A DNA stretch of 64,000 nucleotides from Talpa occidentalis (GCF_014898055.3 NW_023605305.1:110642734-110706733), one strand, 5' to 3'. Shown: positions 10,442-22,479, counted from the stretch's first letter. Program-made: numbers and translations. The notes: generated by a model not told the origin, from the letters alone.

Positions 10442-12269
10442 AAGGCATGATAAAATTATCAGTACTATGGCTAGGATTTTCATCGCCACACCTGATCTCC
10501 TCAATTCTCTTCTCTTTCGGTTTATTCTTACCCCAAGTGTATACATAAGAGAACATTTGAAGTCTTTTGCATTGCCAATCTGTTTTCCTAATTTTTAGCC
10601 CAGTCAAAAGCTTTCTAGTATGGAATATGACCAGGAGCTGACTAGGAGCTCTTTTTTTGGGGGGGAGGGGAGGTAATTTTGGCCCTTTTGAGATGATTTG
10701 ATGTGTTTTAACTATTTAGTGGTTTTGGCACATGCAGTAGGAAAACGGTGCACTGAGGAAGGCATTACGGTTCAGCAAGACTGTGCCCTTTTCTCCAGAA
10801 AGTTCAATGCTAACAATTCTAGAGTGCCTTGTCAAATTTCCCCAGAAGAGAAAAGGCCCTGTGTCTTTTTGGGAGATTCAGGGTAAATTACAAGAGCCTT
10901 CCTAGCATGTCCCCAGAGAGTTAGGCAACTCAAAGAAGAAAACTTTATGATTGGCTGACCTTGAACTCCAGAAGCCAACAGCATTTGCTATGAAGGTGCA
11001 CAGCCTCCTGGTGTGCACAGCAGGCGCAATCCACACGTACTCACCTGCACAGCCAAGACCCCAGAGAGCTTTTCACAGTGTGGGCATGATAATGGCATTC
11101 ACATGGTAGAAGAGAAGACATCTAAACACCAGCAGCCTTCCTTACAGAGTCCAGAGCTGTGTATTTTTGCAAGAATGTACTGCAAATAACAGTCCCTGCA
11201 GGATAGCACATCCGCTTAGTAATACTAATGATATATCTATAATCTATATTTGAGTGCCAAAAACAATCCAACAGTTTTTCAAACTTCTTTGTGACCCTAT
11301 GAAAACATCTTCTAGGCTCCAATTGGCTGATCCCTTAAACCACAAGAAAAAGAGCCATCTCAGCAATGTTTTGGCCCTTAGCTGTCTGTTCTTCCCATAC
11401 TTGGGGCTAAGAACAGAGAAAACGATTGAGGAAAAAAAGGAAACTCTCAGGTCGGTTGTCAAAGATTAGATCCCATTATATGAGCACCTACCGAGGTCCC
11501 CAAGTCCACTGCAAACCTCAGGGGACTACCTGCACCTCATACATGAATGAAAACAAGTCACTGCCAGTGAATACTAAGTCGATCCAAGTCCTTTATTCTA
11601 TTTGCTTTATGGGATTAAATGTCCTCCGCTCTTCTTGAGCTAGGTTTTTCCTCTCAGAGTGTGGTATGTTTCCAAGCAATAGGTCAAGAGACGGTACATA
11701 AGTCTGTAATGCAATTCAGATGTGACTTCAGAAATTAAGACAAGCTAAAGATCCATAGTCCTAAAAGAGACCAGGAAAAATCCTGGCTTAGCAGACACAC
11801 AGAGTTCCAGGGCTTTAAAAAAGACAGGCAGGCAGGCCGGCAGGCCATCCTTTCATTTAAGAGGGATAAGGGATGAACAATGCAACTTGAACGTAAGGAT
11901 TCCAGTAATACGTCACCCTTACTTGTTAAAGTGTCCGTGAGACGAGGCCATTTCTGTTGAAGCGGTTGGACTTCAGTTTCACTGCAAAATTGCTGCACCT
12001 CAACCACCCTGCATCCAAGAAAACACGGATCACAAGTAGCCAGCACCAAACACACCCCAGGGCAACAGAGTGCCCAGGACGCGTCAGACGCCTTCCCGCG
12101 CTACCCGCCCTGGACTGACAGCTGCCACCGCATCTCCAGCTCCCTTGCTCCACAATGACATTTCCTGGCTCGTCTGCCGACTTCACACCCAGAAAATCAG
12201 ACTCAAGGCATGAAAGAGATAACTCAGCCAGCGCTGCCCAGACATGCCTCACATGCAAATCCTGGGTAA
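10442..12269. other. Unrecognised non-coding sequence
   Basis: About 1.8 kb with no confidently named repeat and no exon. A GGCAGGCAGGCCGGCAGGCC low-complexity unit lies at about 11826-11846. Mild CpG enrichment is visible around 12075-12130. Open frames of 106 aa and 123 aa on the minus strand (11735-12297) lack recognisable domains. Confidence 0.35.
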
Positions 12270-12490
12270 CCCGAGGCTGAGATGAATTTATTTCCATGTG
12301 TGTGTTTGTCAGGGGGCTTTTGTGCTGGTTAAGCTACTTCCTGTGCAGGGTTTTTACCTCTCCCCGTCCCAAACGGGCTCCCACCGCGAGGTAACATAGA
12401 CGCCTAATCTGATGGGGAATGTCATCGGTGGTTAACTATAATGAGGGGCTATTTGACGGGCATTTTTCAGCTTATGTGCAGGAGTTGCGT
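12270..12490. other. Candidate conserved non-coding element
   Basis: Repeat-free block with retained CpGs and homeodomain-like TAAT/ATTA cores next to GC-rich words (ACCGCGAGGTAACATAGACG; GTCATCGGTGGTTAACTATA). Composition of this kind is common in developmental enhancers. This is a compositional guess and needs a cross-species alignment. Confidence 0.3.
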
Positions 12491-12984
12491 CTAGTTCTTT
12501 CGGATTGCAGGAGGAAAGGTCAGGCGAGATGAAAACCTGCTGTCTTTCTGAAGTCACTTGATTCTCATATAATTATCTCAGAACGTTCCCAATCTTCTAG
12601 TGTTTCTTCTTTTAGGCTTCATTTGATCATGATTTCATGACCGAAAAGAGAAGTCTGCATTGGGGAAATTTACTCCAGCGCTAACAAGGGGCCCACCGAG
12701 GGCCTCTGTCCCTGGGGACCCAGAACAACATGGGGAGTTAGAAATCCCGAGGATGAGGGAAGAGAGTTTTCCCTGGTTGATCACTGCACACACGTGCACA
12801 CACACCCTGAGGCACACACATGCACTGAGAGAAAGAAAACTCATGCATCTTATTACTTTTGAAGAGGTAAGTTTGGATGGTGAAGAATTTGGAAGTATAA
12901 ACGAATTTATTTTAGAACCTCAGTTGTCATTTTATATAATTCAAGATTACTTGGTCCAGATACTATTTTGACCAGCAGCCTATC
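12491..12984. other. Unrecognised sequence with a CA-rich patch
   Basis: A degenerate CA tract (ACACACGTGCACACACACCC) lies at about 12786-12825. Nothing else was recognised. Confidence 0.4.
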
Positions 12985-13165
12985 CAAGGTCCTGAGACCT
13001 GGGTCTGGCAGATCTCAGCCCCAGTGCTTACCACCTCTATGATCGTTAGCAAGTGACGACCTCTTAGTGCCTCCTCTTAAAAGTTGACATCATTATATCT
13101 TCTATGTTGGGTTATTGAGAGAATTAAATGAAACAAGCATTTAACCCAGTGCCTGGCAGCCAGTG
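12985..13165 (+). repeat. MIR SINE relic, plus orientation
   Basis: 'tatgatcgttagcaagtgac', 'ttattgagagaattaaatga' and 'cccagtgcctggcagccagt' appear in MIR order and spacing. Confidence 0.75.
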
Positions 13166-15034
13166 GGTGGTACATAGTTCTACCATTCTTACTCGTGTCA
13201 TTAAAGATATCTCCCTGAAATCAGACAGCGAGTTAGTGGCGCTCTGGGTGTGGAACTTGAAGTGGTGCCTCTCGTCCTTCCTGGCCGTGCACATGCGCCA
13301 TGGCCTCGTCTGAGCAAGTGTAGACGGCGCTGTTCCATGTGCAGCTGCGGGACGATTAGCAGCAATCATTTGCCAACAAAGATGCTAAGTAATGCGCAGA
13401 AACATTTGCGTTCGAAATGATCCCTTTTCTTCATCCACGTCGCAGTCCCAGGAAATCAGGAAGCTGCTCCAACTGGGACTGTAGTTTGGGGAGCACAGTG
13501 GTCTTGAGCTGTTTCTAAAACTTGCCAGGCCCTGTAGAGTTAATGGCATCTCTGGTTAGGGTAATGGCTGCTTTGCAGGGAGAGTGAAAGACAAGGTGAA
13601 TGCAACAATTAGATATCCTCATGGTCACATTTATGCTTGGCTATCCAGGAGTTTGGGGCAAATTTAGGCATCTGTTGGCGTGTTAACTTCCCGAGTCTTA
13701 GGTATTTTTCTACCTGTGTAGCTGTCCTCAAGCAGGTACTTAGTGAACGCGTGTTGACCAGAATGGAAAACTCTCACACAGCTGCATCGGCTTATTCAAC
13801 CAAAATAGATCATCAGTGCATGTGATATCAGCAAACAAGTGGTCCCAATTTATATTCCTGGGTAACTAGGTGAGCCCCCTTTCACTTTGACAACCTGGTG
13901 TTTTATTTGAGAAGGGTGCCCTTGGCGGGCTGACAGGTGCATTGCGGGGAGCTGCGAATCTCAGCTCTTCAGCAGCCCCTCATTCCGCCCTCATTCCAAG
14001 TGCTAAAGCACAGACACAGGTGTTGTGCAAAACAAACTCCTCCCTATTTCCAGCTTGCTTATTTTTCTTGTCCAGCATTTCTTCAGAGAAGGCTACGCTC
14101 CAAGCCAGCCTCTGGTTATATTGTGCAATCTGCTGGGATGGCAATCACCTCATTGTTTAGTTACAACCCATGAAAAGATGAAAAAAAGAAAGCAAAAAGC
14201 AAAGCACACACATATAGAACCAGGGTGGAGGCTGTGTGATGATAATGAAAACCATTTGTTAGCATTTCACTCCTCTCTTTGTGAATCAGCCGAGTCGCTG
14301 GCACGAGGCCCCTGTCTGAGGAAGGATCTGCACCTCCAGGCCTCCTGGGACTTCTCTGCCATGTCCAGCCTGGAGTGTCACCCTTTGTCCCCAGGAAGGG
14401 GATTGCTTGATACACTTCCCCAGCTCCCTCCTGATTCCCTCACAGCCACCTGGCCTGGCCCCAGAGTTCACCTCTGCCCCAGGTCACCTCCCCTGTTGTG
14501 ACGGGCACTGACCAGGTTATTCTTCAGCTCTGCCTGAGCCAGACTTTGAGGTTTAACTGTGGGAGGGGCTCCCCTCTTTGCTTGCATTGGGGCCACCCGC
14601 CTTTCCAGGGCTGTCAGGACTCCTTTTGAACTCTTTGCACCTTCTTTCCATGGGCCTGATTTCTGCTTCTCAAAACAGAACTTCAAACTTACTTTTATAG
14701 GATAGAAAAGCAAAAAATAAAAATCTCAAAAGAAAGCAAAACAAATTTCAAGAGGCTCACAACCAGTTCACAAAAAAGTTCACAACCAGTAACAAGAGTG
14801 TAGGTCTGCCTAAGCATGTCTGTGTTGCTTGCATTGTCCCGTAGAGAGGAATCACCTCGAAAGTCTCATGCTGGGGTTATAGGCAGAGACCAGTAGCAAA
14901 TGCTCTGTGCACCTGTGCTCACTAAGTCCTCTTACCTAGGTGGTCTCGCTGTCTCTGCCTACCTCTCAGTCCATCACAACGTATATCCAAGTCAGGTCTC
15001 ATGGTCAGAAGCAAAGAACAAGGCAGCATTATCT
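13166..15034. other. Unrecognised non-coding sequence
   Basis: About 1.9 kb without a recognised repeat or exon. The segment TTCACAACCAGT occurs twice around 14757-14791. The plus-strand 158-aa frame at 14025-14501 has no recognisable fold or motif and no supportive splice flanks. Confidence 0.35.
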
Positions 15035-15262
15035 CCAGCACCACCACCATCATCACCTCCTCCACCATCACTGCCCCCTTGGTCTCCACCACCCTCCTGT
15101 CACTACACATCACCACCATCACTCCAACTTCCACCAGTTTACTGTCACCGTTGTCTTCCCCACCATGAGTTCTGCCACCCTGATCATCCACCCCATCACT
15201 ACTGTCATCACCACCATTACTATCAGCACCATCCATAGTCATTACTTCACCACCACCACCAA
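15035..15262. repeat. CAC/CAT (CCA/TCA) triplet-rich tract
   Basis: About 230 bp dominated by CAC, CAT, CTC and ACC triplets with interruptions. In one plus frame it reads as poly-His, in the others as Pro/Ser/Thr-rich. On the minus strand it reads Asp/Gly/Val-Met-rich. It behaves as a degenerate trinucleotide satellite, not an exon: all frames are open because the repeat lacks stop triplets, and substitutions do not respect codon positions. Confidence 0.8.
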
Positions 15263-16229
15263 AAGATTACCGAACACTCTGTAGTGAGGGAAGTCTGACC
15301 AGTGTTCCCCAAGGCATCCTCTTGGCCCATCAAGAGAATCAGCAGTTGGAAGAGAGCCCAGCCTGGGGGTCATTTAATTAGCAGTTAAATGAATCATTCA
15401 GGTCCACGTGGCTCCCGGCTGAGACGCAGATAGAGTTGGGTCTAGAATCGATGTTCCTGCTTCCTCTTGTACTTTATCCTGTTTTCCACACCATTCGGCT
15501 GATTTTTCTTCCTCCTGAGGTTGTTTTTGTATGTGCTAGCTCTGTATTTCCAAGAATGTAAAGGATGACATTATTCAGCTTGCACATTAACAAAGTTGTC
15601 TCCAAAGAGGAATGTCTCAGGACAGCACATGCACCCGGCACACGCACAGGGCAAGAAGAGACTGTACCGATCCTGAAAAAGGAGCCAGGTTCTTCCATTG
15701 CTTGAGGCCATGGGTTAAGGGTAAGTGCACACATGTTGCCAATCATCTTTGAGGTTTTCTGTTCACATCTGAAGACAGGTGGCCTTGTGCTAGGCCCCTG
15801 CGGGGAGGGGAAGCTGGTCCTGACACCCCCCCAGCTCCAGAAGGAAGTTTTCTGACTAGTCCAACCCACAGCACTGATTGGCTCCTGCTCCTCTGAGAAT
15901 TAGGGCCAGACTCTGAGTAGGGCTCTCTCCTGTCCTTCGGCCCCAGCAGGGGAGGTTGGGGAGCGCTCTGGCTGCTTCTCCTGCTGCATGTTCAGACTGA
16001 GGGGGAGCTTCTTCCTTCTGGGTCAGTAGGGTGAGTGTGCCAACACTGGAAGCTGGTGGGAAGAAGGGAGAGGAACAGAAATCCCCCATAGAACCCCCTT
16101 AGGCCTCTCCCTTAGGCTGTCTGAGAGGCATTGGTAAGGATAGAATTACCTATATGTTAGGTTTAAGCCTAATGTAATACGTATGATGTATTAAAATAAG
16201 TGAGATAATATAGAGCATAACCTGTGGGT
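15263..16229. other. Unrecognised non-coding sequence
   Basis: No named repeat. The minus-strand open frames at 15474-15869 and 15856-16089 have no recognisable domain. Confidence 0.35.
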
Positions 16230-16455
16230 TAGGAAATACGGCTGCTGCCACTAATAACACTTACTGTGTGTTTGTGTGTGAGGTACCGTTTACTTACTAG
16301 ATATTCTTTTAAATACTTACTAAATACTTTTAAAAAATAGTTTTAAATACTTCTCAAATACTGAAAATCTTCTGAGGAGGTCAGTATTATCCTCATTTTA
16401 CAATTAAGGTAACTTCAACTCAGTATGACGTGGGACGGGCACTGTCACTGCTTAG
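16230..16455 (-). repeat. MIR SINE relic, minus orientation
   Basis: 'ctaataacacttactgtgtg' at the start, a TTTAAATACTT-rich expansion, then 'gtattatcctcattttacaa' and 'ttaaggtaacttcaactcag' correspond to reversed MIR. The AT-rich middle looks locally expanded. Confidence 0.65.
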
Positions 16456-17929
16456 TGAATGACACCCAGGCCCCAGGCCCCCTCTCTGTGATCCACTACC
16501 TCTCCCCTACTCCAGGCTCTTTCACATCTGACCAAAGGAGTGACAGTTTTGTCTTCTGCGTTTTGTACTGAGGGTTGATTTCTGCTTCGGTTACATAGAT
16601 AACATACAGGTAGGCCTACACAGATCCTATTCTGGAATGTACCTACTTGCTTTTAAAAATTTAAAAATTGTTGATTTTCTAATTTACAAAAACCCTGATT
16701 TCTCCACCCATCTGTCATGAGACTCCCCTTGTTTACAATCCTGAAGGCCCCACAGACCACACTCCCTCCTCACTGAAACACTCTAACCACCAAGAGACGA
16801 GTTCTGGAAGGATCCATTATCCTGGCAGCAACGTGGGCCCAGAATTTGTTTCATACTGAGCAATTTGTAGACATTGGTAGGTGGTTATTCCACTTACCCT
16901 CCCAGATTTCTGAGATAAGATTTCATCTTAATTGTGCGACAATGGGAGAAATCCACAGCAAGCTGAGGTCTCCTCACTTTGCACTGGGAAATGATTCTCT
17001 GTCGGTTGGTCTTTTGGGTGTAAAGACCAAGGCAGGCCAGTGGTGCCAAGTGGAGTCCGTTAATATTTCCATTCATGGACATGCAATAGAAAACCATCTC
17101 CTACATTTACAGGAAAACATCGAATATAATATCTTTGTTGAACTTAATCAGAACCAGAGTAAAATTCCAGTCACCAAGAATAGAAACTTACCCTAATGAT
17201 TTCATTTTTAGTCCAAAATATACAGTGATTTCTCTGCCTGCTCTGTTTGTCACTTTCTAAAACAAGAAATCACCAAGCTCTGACTTTGGTTTGAGGCACG
17301 CGTGGAAAGCAATAAACACTGAACAGAAATGCAAAGCGATCAAATGTCGAGGGTCCTCGGTGGATGAGCATTCAGAAGTGGATTCAATTTGTGAATTGTT
17401 GACTTTTTTCCCCCAGAATTGTGTGAGTCACTCAATCAGGGCTCAATTGTCCAGGCTTCATGCTCTCAGCAGAGAATACCTCATAGCACAGAAGTGAATG
17501 AGAGGCCAGAACGCGAGGCTGAGTTAGCCGCGAACAGTGACTGTCCCCTACAGGCTAACCGTGCCATTCAGCAGACACATCAGCAGGGCATAGTGGCCGT
17601 GAGTTATGTGACTTGGCCCCCTGCCCACTGGGAAGCACAGAGTATCTGAGTAAATGCTGGCATTGAAAATGGCCCAAGCTCTGAGGTTGGATCTGCTGCT
17701 TCCGATCAGGGGCCAGCCTGGGGCCAAGGGCAGGCTAGGGACAGAGGGACAAATGCTGATCTTACTTCCCATCAGCTTGGAGCCCTGGGGTGCTGCAGAC
17801 ATGCAGGGACAGGCCCAAGCAGCTGGAAAAAGGCCAGCCTGGTACCTGCAGGCATCAGGACAAACTAAATGAGCTGGGATTCACTCTACACTTAGAAGAC
17901 CTTATGTCATCAGAGAGGAAACAGAAGGG
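16456..17929. other. Unrecognised non-coding sequence
   Basis: About 1.5 kb. The 116-aa plus-strand frame at 16846-17196 is the most protein-like by composition. It has no domain I recognise and no clear acceptor/donor pair, so I do not call it a gene. Confidence 0.35.
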
Positions 17930-18125
17930 GGTTGGGGAACTCGAGAAGGAAGCACAAGGGTCTGACAGGAGAAGAGAGAGGGCAGGCAATGATGTTGGGG
18001 AGTGGGTAACACAGAGGGGGAGGAGGAGAGAGACCCCAGGGCAAAGGGGTGATAGCAAGGAGAAGGAGAGGAGCCAAGAGGGGAACCAGAAAGAGAAGGA
18101 CATGGAACAGGCAGAGAACGAGGGA
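17930..18125. repeat. Purine-rich (GA-rich) low-complexity tract
   Basis: On the plus strand nearly all bases are A or G over about 200 bp (GAGGAGGAGAGAGA-type words), with few pyrimidine interruptions. The translated product (Glu/Arg/Lys-rich) is an artefact of the tract. Confidence 0.75.
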
Positions 18126-18439
18126 AGACTTTGAAGTTCTCAGCTCCAGTGAGGGAAAGAAATCCCTGCACGATCACAAACCGACTCACACTCCCTGGCT
18201 CGGCTGGCAAATCCAGGGATTTCTGGATTTCCCTGACAAAAAGCCAGCAACAATCAGGGCCATTAAAATAAGTAATTTGCCACCCCCTGTCCCCGCCACC
18301 AACCCCAACTGTATTGATCTGGCTTCTCGGTAGCCTCACCAGATAGTCCTGATGGTGTCTCTATGGACAGCCTGTTAGAATATGACTCCTGCGGGAAGAA
18401 TCCCAAATGTGAGCCCAAACCCAGAGCTAACACTGCCTT
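18126..18439. other. Unrecognised non-coding sequence
   Basis: No recognised repeat. Contains ATCAGGGCCATTAAAATAAG at about 18254-18273, which looks single-copy. Confidence 0.3.
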
Positions 18440-18690
18440 GGTCGATCGGACAGTGATTTCATCTCGTGGGCTCGGACCCGCCACATCCCAGGACGCAACA
18501 TCTCCCCAAGAAGATCCTTCATCACGGAGCGGCCGTGCTGGGCGAGCCAGGCTGACCTGCAAAGTAGACGAGGTGGATGAGCTCACCCTTCTCCCGCTCC
18601 GAGCAAACGCCCTGGGAGAGAGACGGTGAGTAGAAAGGACAGAAAGAGACATCGGGGAGCCGGGCTTCCCACTGACGCGCGGATCCAGCT
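18440..18690. other. Small CpG-enriched, repeat-free patch
   Basis: CpG dinucleotides are retained at far above the local level (GGTCGATCGG, CACGGAGCGGCCGTGCTGGG, CTGACGCGCGGATCC). An 88-aa plus-strand frame (18363-18629) runs through it. A good donor-like word, ACG|GTGAGTAG, begins at about 18626. No protein family is recognisable. It may be an intronic regulatory element, or less likely an exon of an unannotated transcript. Confidence 0.35.
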
Positions 18691-18800
18691 GGAGCTGGTT
18701 AGAGCATGAACTCTGTTTAATCAAATGCTCTGTCATTAATAAACCCCAAACCAAATCCAAACACAGATAAATGAGGATGTACTTGTGTTTCTCTGTCAGC
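18691..18800. other. Candidate conserved non-coding element
   Basis: AT-rich, repeat-free block directly beside the CpG patch. It carries GTTTAATCAAATGC and GTCATTAATAAACCCC words (homeodomain/forkhead-like cores). The evidence is composition only. Confidence 0.3.
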
Positions 18801-20063
18801 GCGACCGCGGCTGCGCCAGGTGCCATGGCAGGCCTGGGGGCAGCCCTGGGGCGGGAGGGGTCAGGGCTGCTAGTCAGGGCAAGGCCTCTGCCCGGTCCAC
18901 AGTCCTTCTATTATCCGCCTGGCAAGTGCTAAAGGCAAGCCGGGAAGGCAGGGTGTCTGGAAACCACCCCCTAACAAAAGTGACAGGATTGGGGTTGTCA
19001 CAAATCCAGGAAAGACTTCCCAGGGGGAAAGAATTGCTCCCCATCCCCCTGGGCTAATGGGGCAACCACAGAGGCAGGTGTGAGGGGTGTCCAGCAAGAG
19101 GAGCAGCCCCTACGGTGCGAGAGGCCCTGTGTGAGGGGGTTTCCATTCAGGCTGTGTGACCATCAGCCTCTCACACAACAGGATTGCATTTTAAGCAACC
19201 AGAACAAATAAAAGAAGGGAGAGATGGAAGAGTAGACAGAGAATGAACAGCAACTTAATAGTTAATCATTTAGCAAAAATAAAAATGATTCTTCGGATGA
19301 ATGAAACAGGAATGATTCGTCACATCTTTCGACCAAATGAGCACAAGAGAAGAGGACTTGAATATCCATTTCTTCCTCTGGTCGGTTCCCACTGACCTAT
19401 TATGCTGAGTCTGTGGATTTTGTGTTAAAGATTTGTATGTTTTATACCATATGGTCTCTTGCAAGTCAACTACTTTCTCTGGTTCTCAAGCGAAGAAGAG
19501 TAATCCTTTCCTACATCGGAGGAAGATCTAGCTGGTTGGATTTAGAGAGGTATTATGTCGTTCTCCAATGGAGGGGGGCGTCCGACAGGGTTTTGGAAAG
19601 CAAATTTGGCTACACTTTGCAGGCCTGTTACACATCAGGAATGTGATCACACGGGATCTGAGAGGAATGCTGGAGAAGAGAGTCCTGTGGGCAGGGAAGG
19701 ACACACAGAAGTGACCTCGGCCCCAGCCGCCCTTTGCACAGACCCGTCAGCCTGCTGGCTAGTTACTCATCTGACTGCCCTGCTGAGGCGAGTGTCACAC
19801 AAAACTGCTCATTTAGAGATCCTAGTCTTGATAATATGATAACAAAACTCACGTTAGATACATGCCTATATTAAAGAGAGATGGAAGAAAAAACTAGAAG
19901 AAAATACAGGGAATGCTCGTTGCAGTTGATGTAAAGGAGTATTGGTGATTTTTGTTCCAGTCTTGATACTTTTCTCTAATTTATGTATTTTGCAGTGAGC
20001 CAAAGTGACAAGCTTTGCTAGTCAGAATAATGTATTTCAAAATATGTTGACAATATTATGTTT
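18801..20063. other. Unrecognised non-coding sequence
   Basis: About 1.2 kb with no named repeat or exon. Confidence 0.35.
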
Positions 20064-20363
20064 AAAAACTGTAGAAATGTGGGCCTCCCTGGTGGCGCAA
20101 GGGTTAAGACGCAACTTATGAAGCTGTCCACAGCCACTGCAAGCTCGAGTTCAATCCCTGACCAGGGAGCAACCCACATGGCACAGCAGACCTCTCCTGA
20201 CTCGCCCGCTGCTCCCCTCAGCAGTGTATTTCAGTCAGTCTGCCTGTTCTGTTCCCCACTCTGTCTCTGGTGAATCCTCTCACCCACCCCTCATCTGTGG
20301 CCTGTACCCCAGCTCTTATATGCATAAATAAATCTTTGAAAAAAATAAAAACTGTAGTAATGT
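20064..20363 (+). mobile_element. tRNA-derived CHR-like SINE, copy 2
   Basis: The head GGGCCTCCCTGGTGGCGCAA begins at 20081, with the tRNA-related region, body and an ATAAATAAATCTTTG tail ending at about 20346. Target-site duplications AAAAACTGTAGAAATGT (20064-20080) and AAAAACTGTAGTAATGT (20347-20363) match at 16 of 17 bases. The B-box reads AGTTCAATCCC, diverged from GGTTCGATCCC in the freshest copy, so this insertion is older. Confidence 0.92.
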
Positions 20364-21624
20364 TTTGTAGATTTCACTTCTGAGACTCTAACCTAAGAAA
20401 ATAAACTTAAGAGGGAAAACGCTAAACTCATGACCTTTTTTTTTTTGGCTAAATGATTTATAATTGCAAAATCAGAAGCCAAGCACTTTTAATAATGGAA
20501 TAATTAATTACTTTGTAGGAAATATTTTTCCAAAACTCTGTAATCCTGAAATATGAACACTGAAGCCGAGAAGAACAAGGAGAAATCCAGCAATCTAGCC
20601 TGGAGTGGGAAAACAGGTCAGAGACCATGAATGAAATGCCTGCAGCCAAAGGGAGTGACAGCGCATAGGCAACAGGCCTGGAAGTAAACACACAAAATGA
20701 AAACAGTTGTGTAGAGTGTTAAAACTTTGGCTGATCGCCTTCTCTTTTCCTCCATTTTCATAAAGTTGTTATAATGCCTTTATAATGAAAATAAGGTCCG
20801 TAAACCTTTCCATATGTCCTTTCTGTAAACCCGTCAGATTTGGGGCAAAACCCAGATATGAACCCATGTCTGTTCTATTTCCTCAGGCGCCTCGTCTGGG
20901 CTCCTCCGTTCTGCAGCGTGGTGACCGAGCCATCAGGTTATCAGACGACTTTGGGTGGCTGTAGGTGGGGGCCACTCGGGCTGTGAGCAGACGCCTTGTT
21001 TACTCAAGTTACAGTTTTATCACGTTGAACAGAGCAGAGGACATTGATGAACAGCTCCCATGTGGGGGACACACTCCCTCTATTTGGCCGTTCTTGGGCA
21101 CGAGTGTAGAGGGCTGTGGACTCCGCTTTCTCCTTTATCTGCTCGTGACCTAGGCAGTCTGTCCTCCAAAGCACACATAAGCTTTGGACATCCTGTCAGT
21201 TTCTGATTATCTTGCTGTGAAAGGAAAGAATTGGAAAGAAACCGCCAAACCATTTGTAGTGCATTTCATTTGGTTGTGTTCATCCCAAGCATTGGGAGGA
21301 TGAGGTGGGAGGAGTCGGAGTTGGCGGAGGAGAGGCAGCACCAGCATTTACTACATGTGCCACTTGCAGGCGTAATCCTAGGACTTCCCAGTAGTGTCTC
21401 ACTTACACTTTCAGACAGACCAGGGCACCGAGACTGAGAGATTATGTCACTTGTCCTAGCCACATTGGCTCGGAATGAGGAATTACCTCGCTCCAAAGGA
21501 TACCAAGCGTTGGTTTCTAGTCTCAGGACACATACTCACAGACAACCCGCAAAATAATAATAATAAAAATAAAAATACCATTCACCTAGAGCTGATTTTT
21601 AATCACCTAGGGTTCTTTTATAAG
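20364..21624. other. Unrecognised non-coding sequence
   Basis: No named repeat. Short AAT-rich low-complexity stretch at 21554-21580. The AT-rich part near 20440-20540 may be unique. Confidence 0.35.
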
Positions 21625-21822
21625 CAGCTGTTCTCAAGCAGGGTGATTTTCAACCCATCCACCTTGGGGACACTTGGCAGAAACTGGAGACATTTTTGGT
21701 TTTATAATGGGGTCAGAGGTTGCTCTTGGCATCTAGTAGGTAGAGGCCAAACATCCTATAGTGCACACTGCCTTTTACAGCAAAGAATCACTTGGGTCAA
21801 AATGTGGATAGGGTTGAGCTAG
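21625..21822 (+). mobile_element. MER20 hAT-Charlie MITE, plus orientation
   Basis: It reads 'cagctgttctcaagcagggt', 'cttggggacacttggcagaa', 'ggagacatttttggttttat', 'tggcatctagtaggtagagg' and 'aaagaatcacttgggtcaaa' in order. This is a near full-length MER20. Copies of this family are known to have been co-opted as enhancers in placental mammals. Nothing here shows that this copy was. Confidence 0.88.
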
Positions 21823-22139
21823 TGTGGATAGTGTTGTCATCATCATAGAACCCAAAGTCACTTATCCTCATGTAATTCATTTCCTTATTCACTTATGAAA
21901 TTAAGTTTATGTGGTTCCAAACAATTCTCAAGTACATAAAGCATCCGAGGCGTGGCCTCTTTACCGATCATACAATTAGGAACCATGCAGCATATGTAAA
22001 CCAAACAAATGTGCATAAAATCTGGATGACAATGCCAGGTTTCAATCTGAAATTTATGAAGGGAGTTTATAGTGAAATTGCCAGCAAGAAATTAACAACT
22101 CCCCAAGTGTTACCAATTGTGGCTAACCCTAATCTGTAT
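21823..22139. other. Unrecognised non-coding sequence
   Basis: No recognised feature. Confidence 0.3.
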
Positions 22140-22430
22140 TAAATTCTACAATGAACAGCTCAGCGTTCACTTGATTCCCATAAGCAAAATCAGACTTGGC
22201 TGCTCTCTGATTACCAGGGCAAATCACTAACTTTTAACACTTAGGCTGTGTCTGTAAGAAGAAAGTAAATAGATTTAGTTTGCTGTGGTTTGCCTAATTG
22301 GCGAGGTAGCCACCATTACTTCCGTTATTTCTGTGGCATTAAGACAGTCCCTGAGAAAGCAGAATTAATGAATTATTCAACACTTTCGTGGTTCACCTTA
22401 ATTTTGTAGGCATAGGAATTTACCAATATT
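22140..22430. other. Candidate conserved non-coding element
   Basis: Repeat-free AT-rich block with several TAAT cores and a RUNX-like TGTGGTTT word (GCTGTGGTTTGCCTAATTGG near 22283). The evidence is composition only. Confidence 0.3.
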
Positions 22431-22479
22431 TGAGAAAGACTCTTAGAAGCATAACACTAAAAAGGATCATCTAGTTTAG

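Noticed and set aside
15035..15262. Possible CRISPR-like or phased repeat array
   Set aside because: The repeat unit is a trinucleotide with irregular interruptions. There are no constant spacers, and the window is mammalian.
14940..15284. Histidine-rich 114-aa frame suggesting a metal-binding protein
   Set aside because: It is the CAC/CAT triplet tract read in one frame. The other frames are also open and the interruptions ignore codon phase.
16846..17196. 116-aa frame with fairly protein-like composition
   Set aside because: No recognisable family, no clear acceptor and donor in phase, and no flanking exons. Kept as unrecognised DNA.
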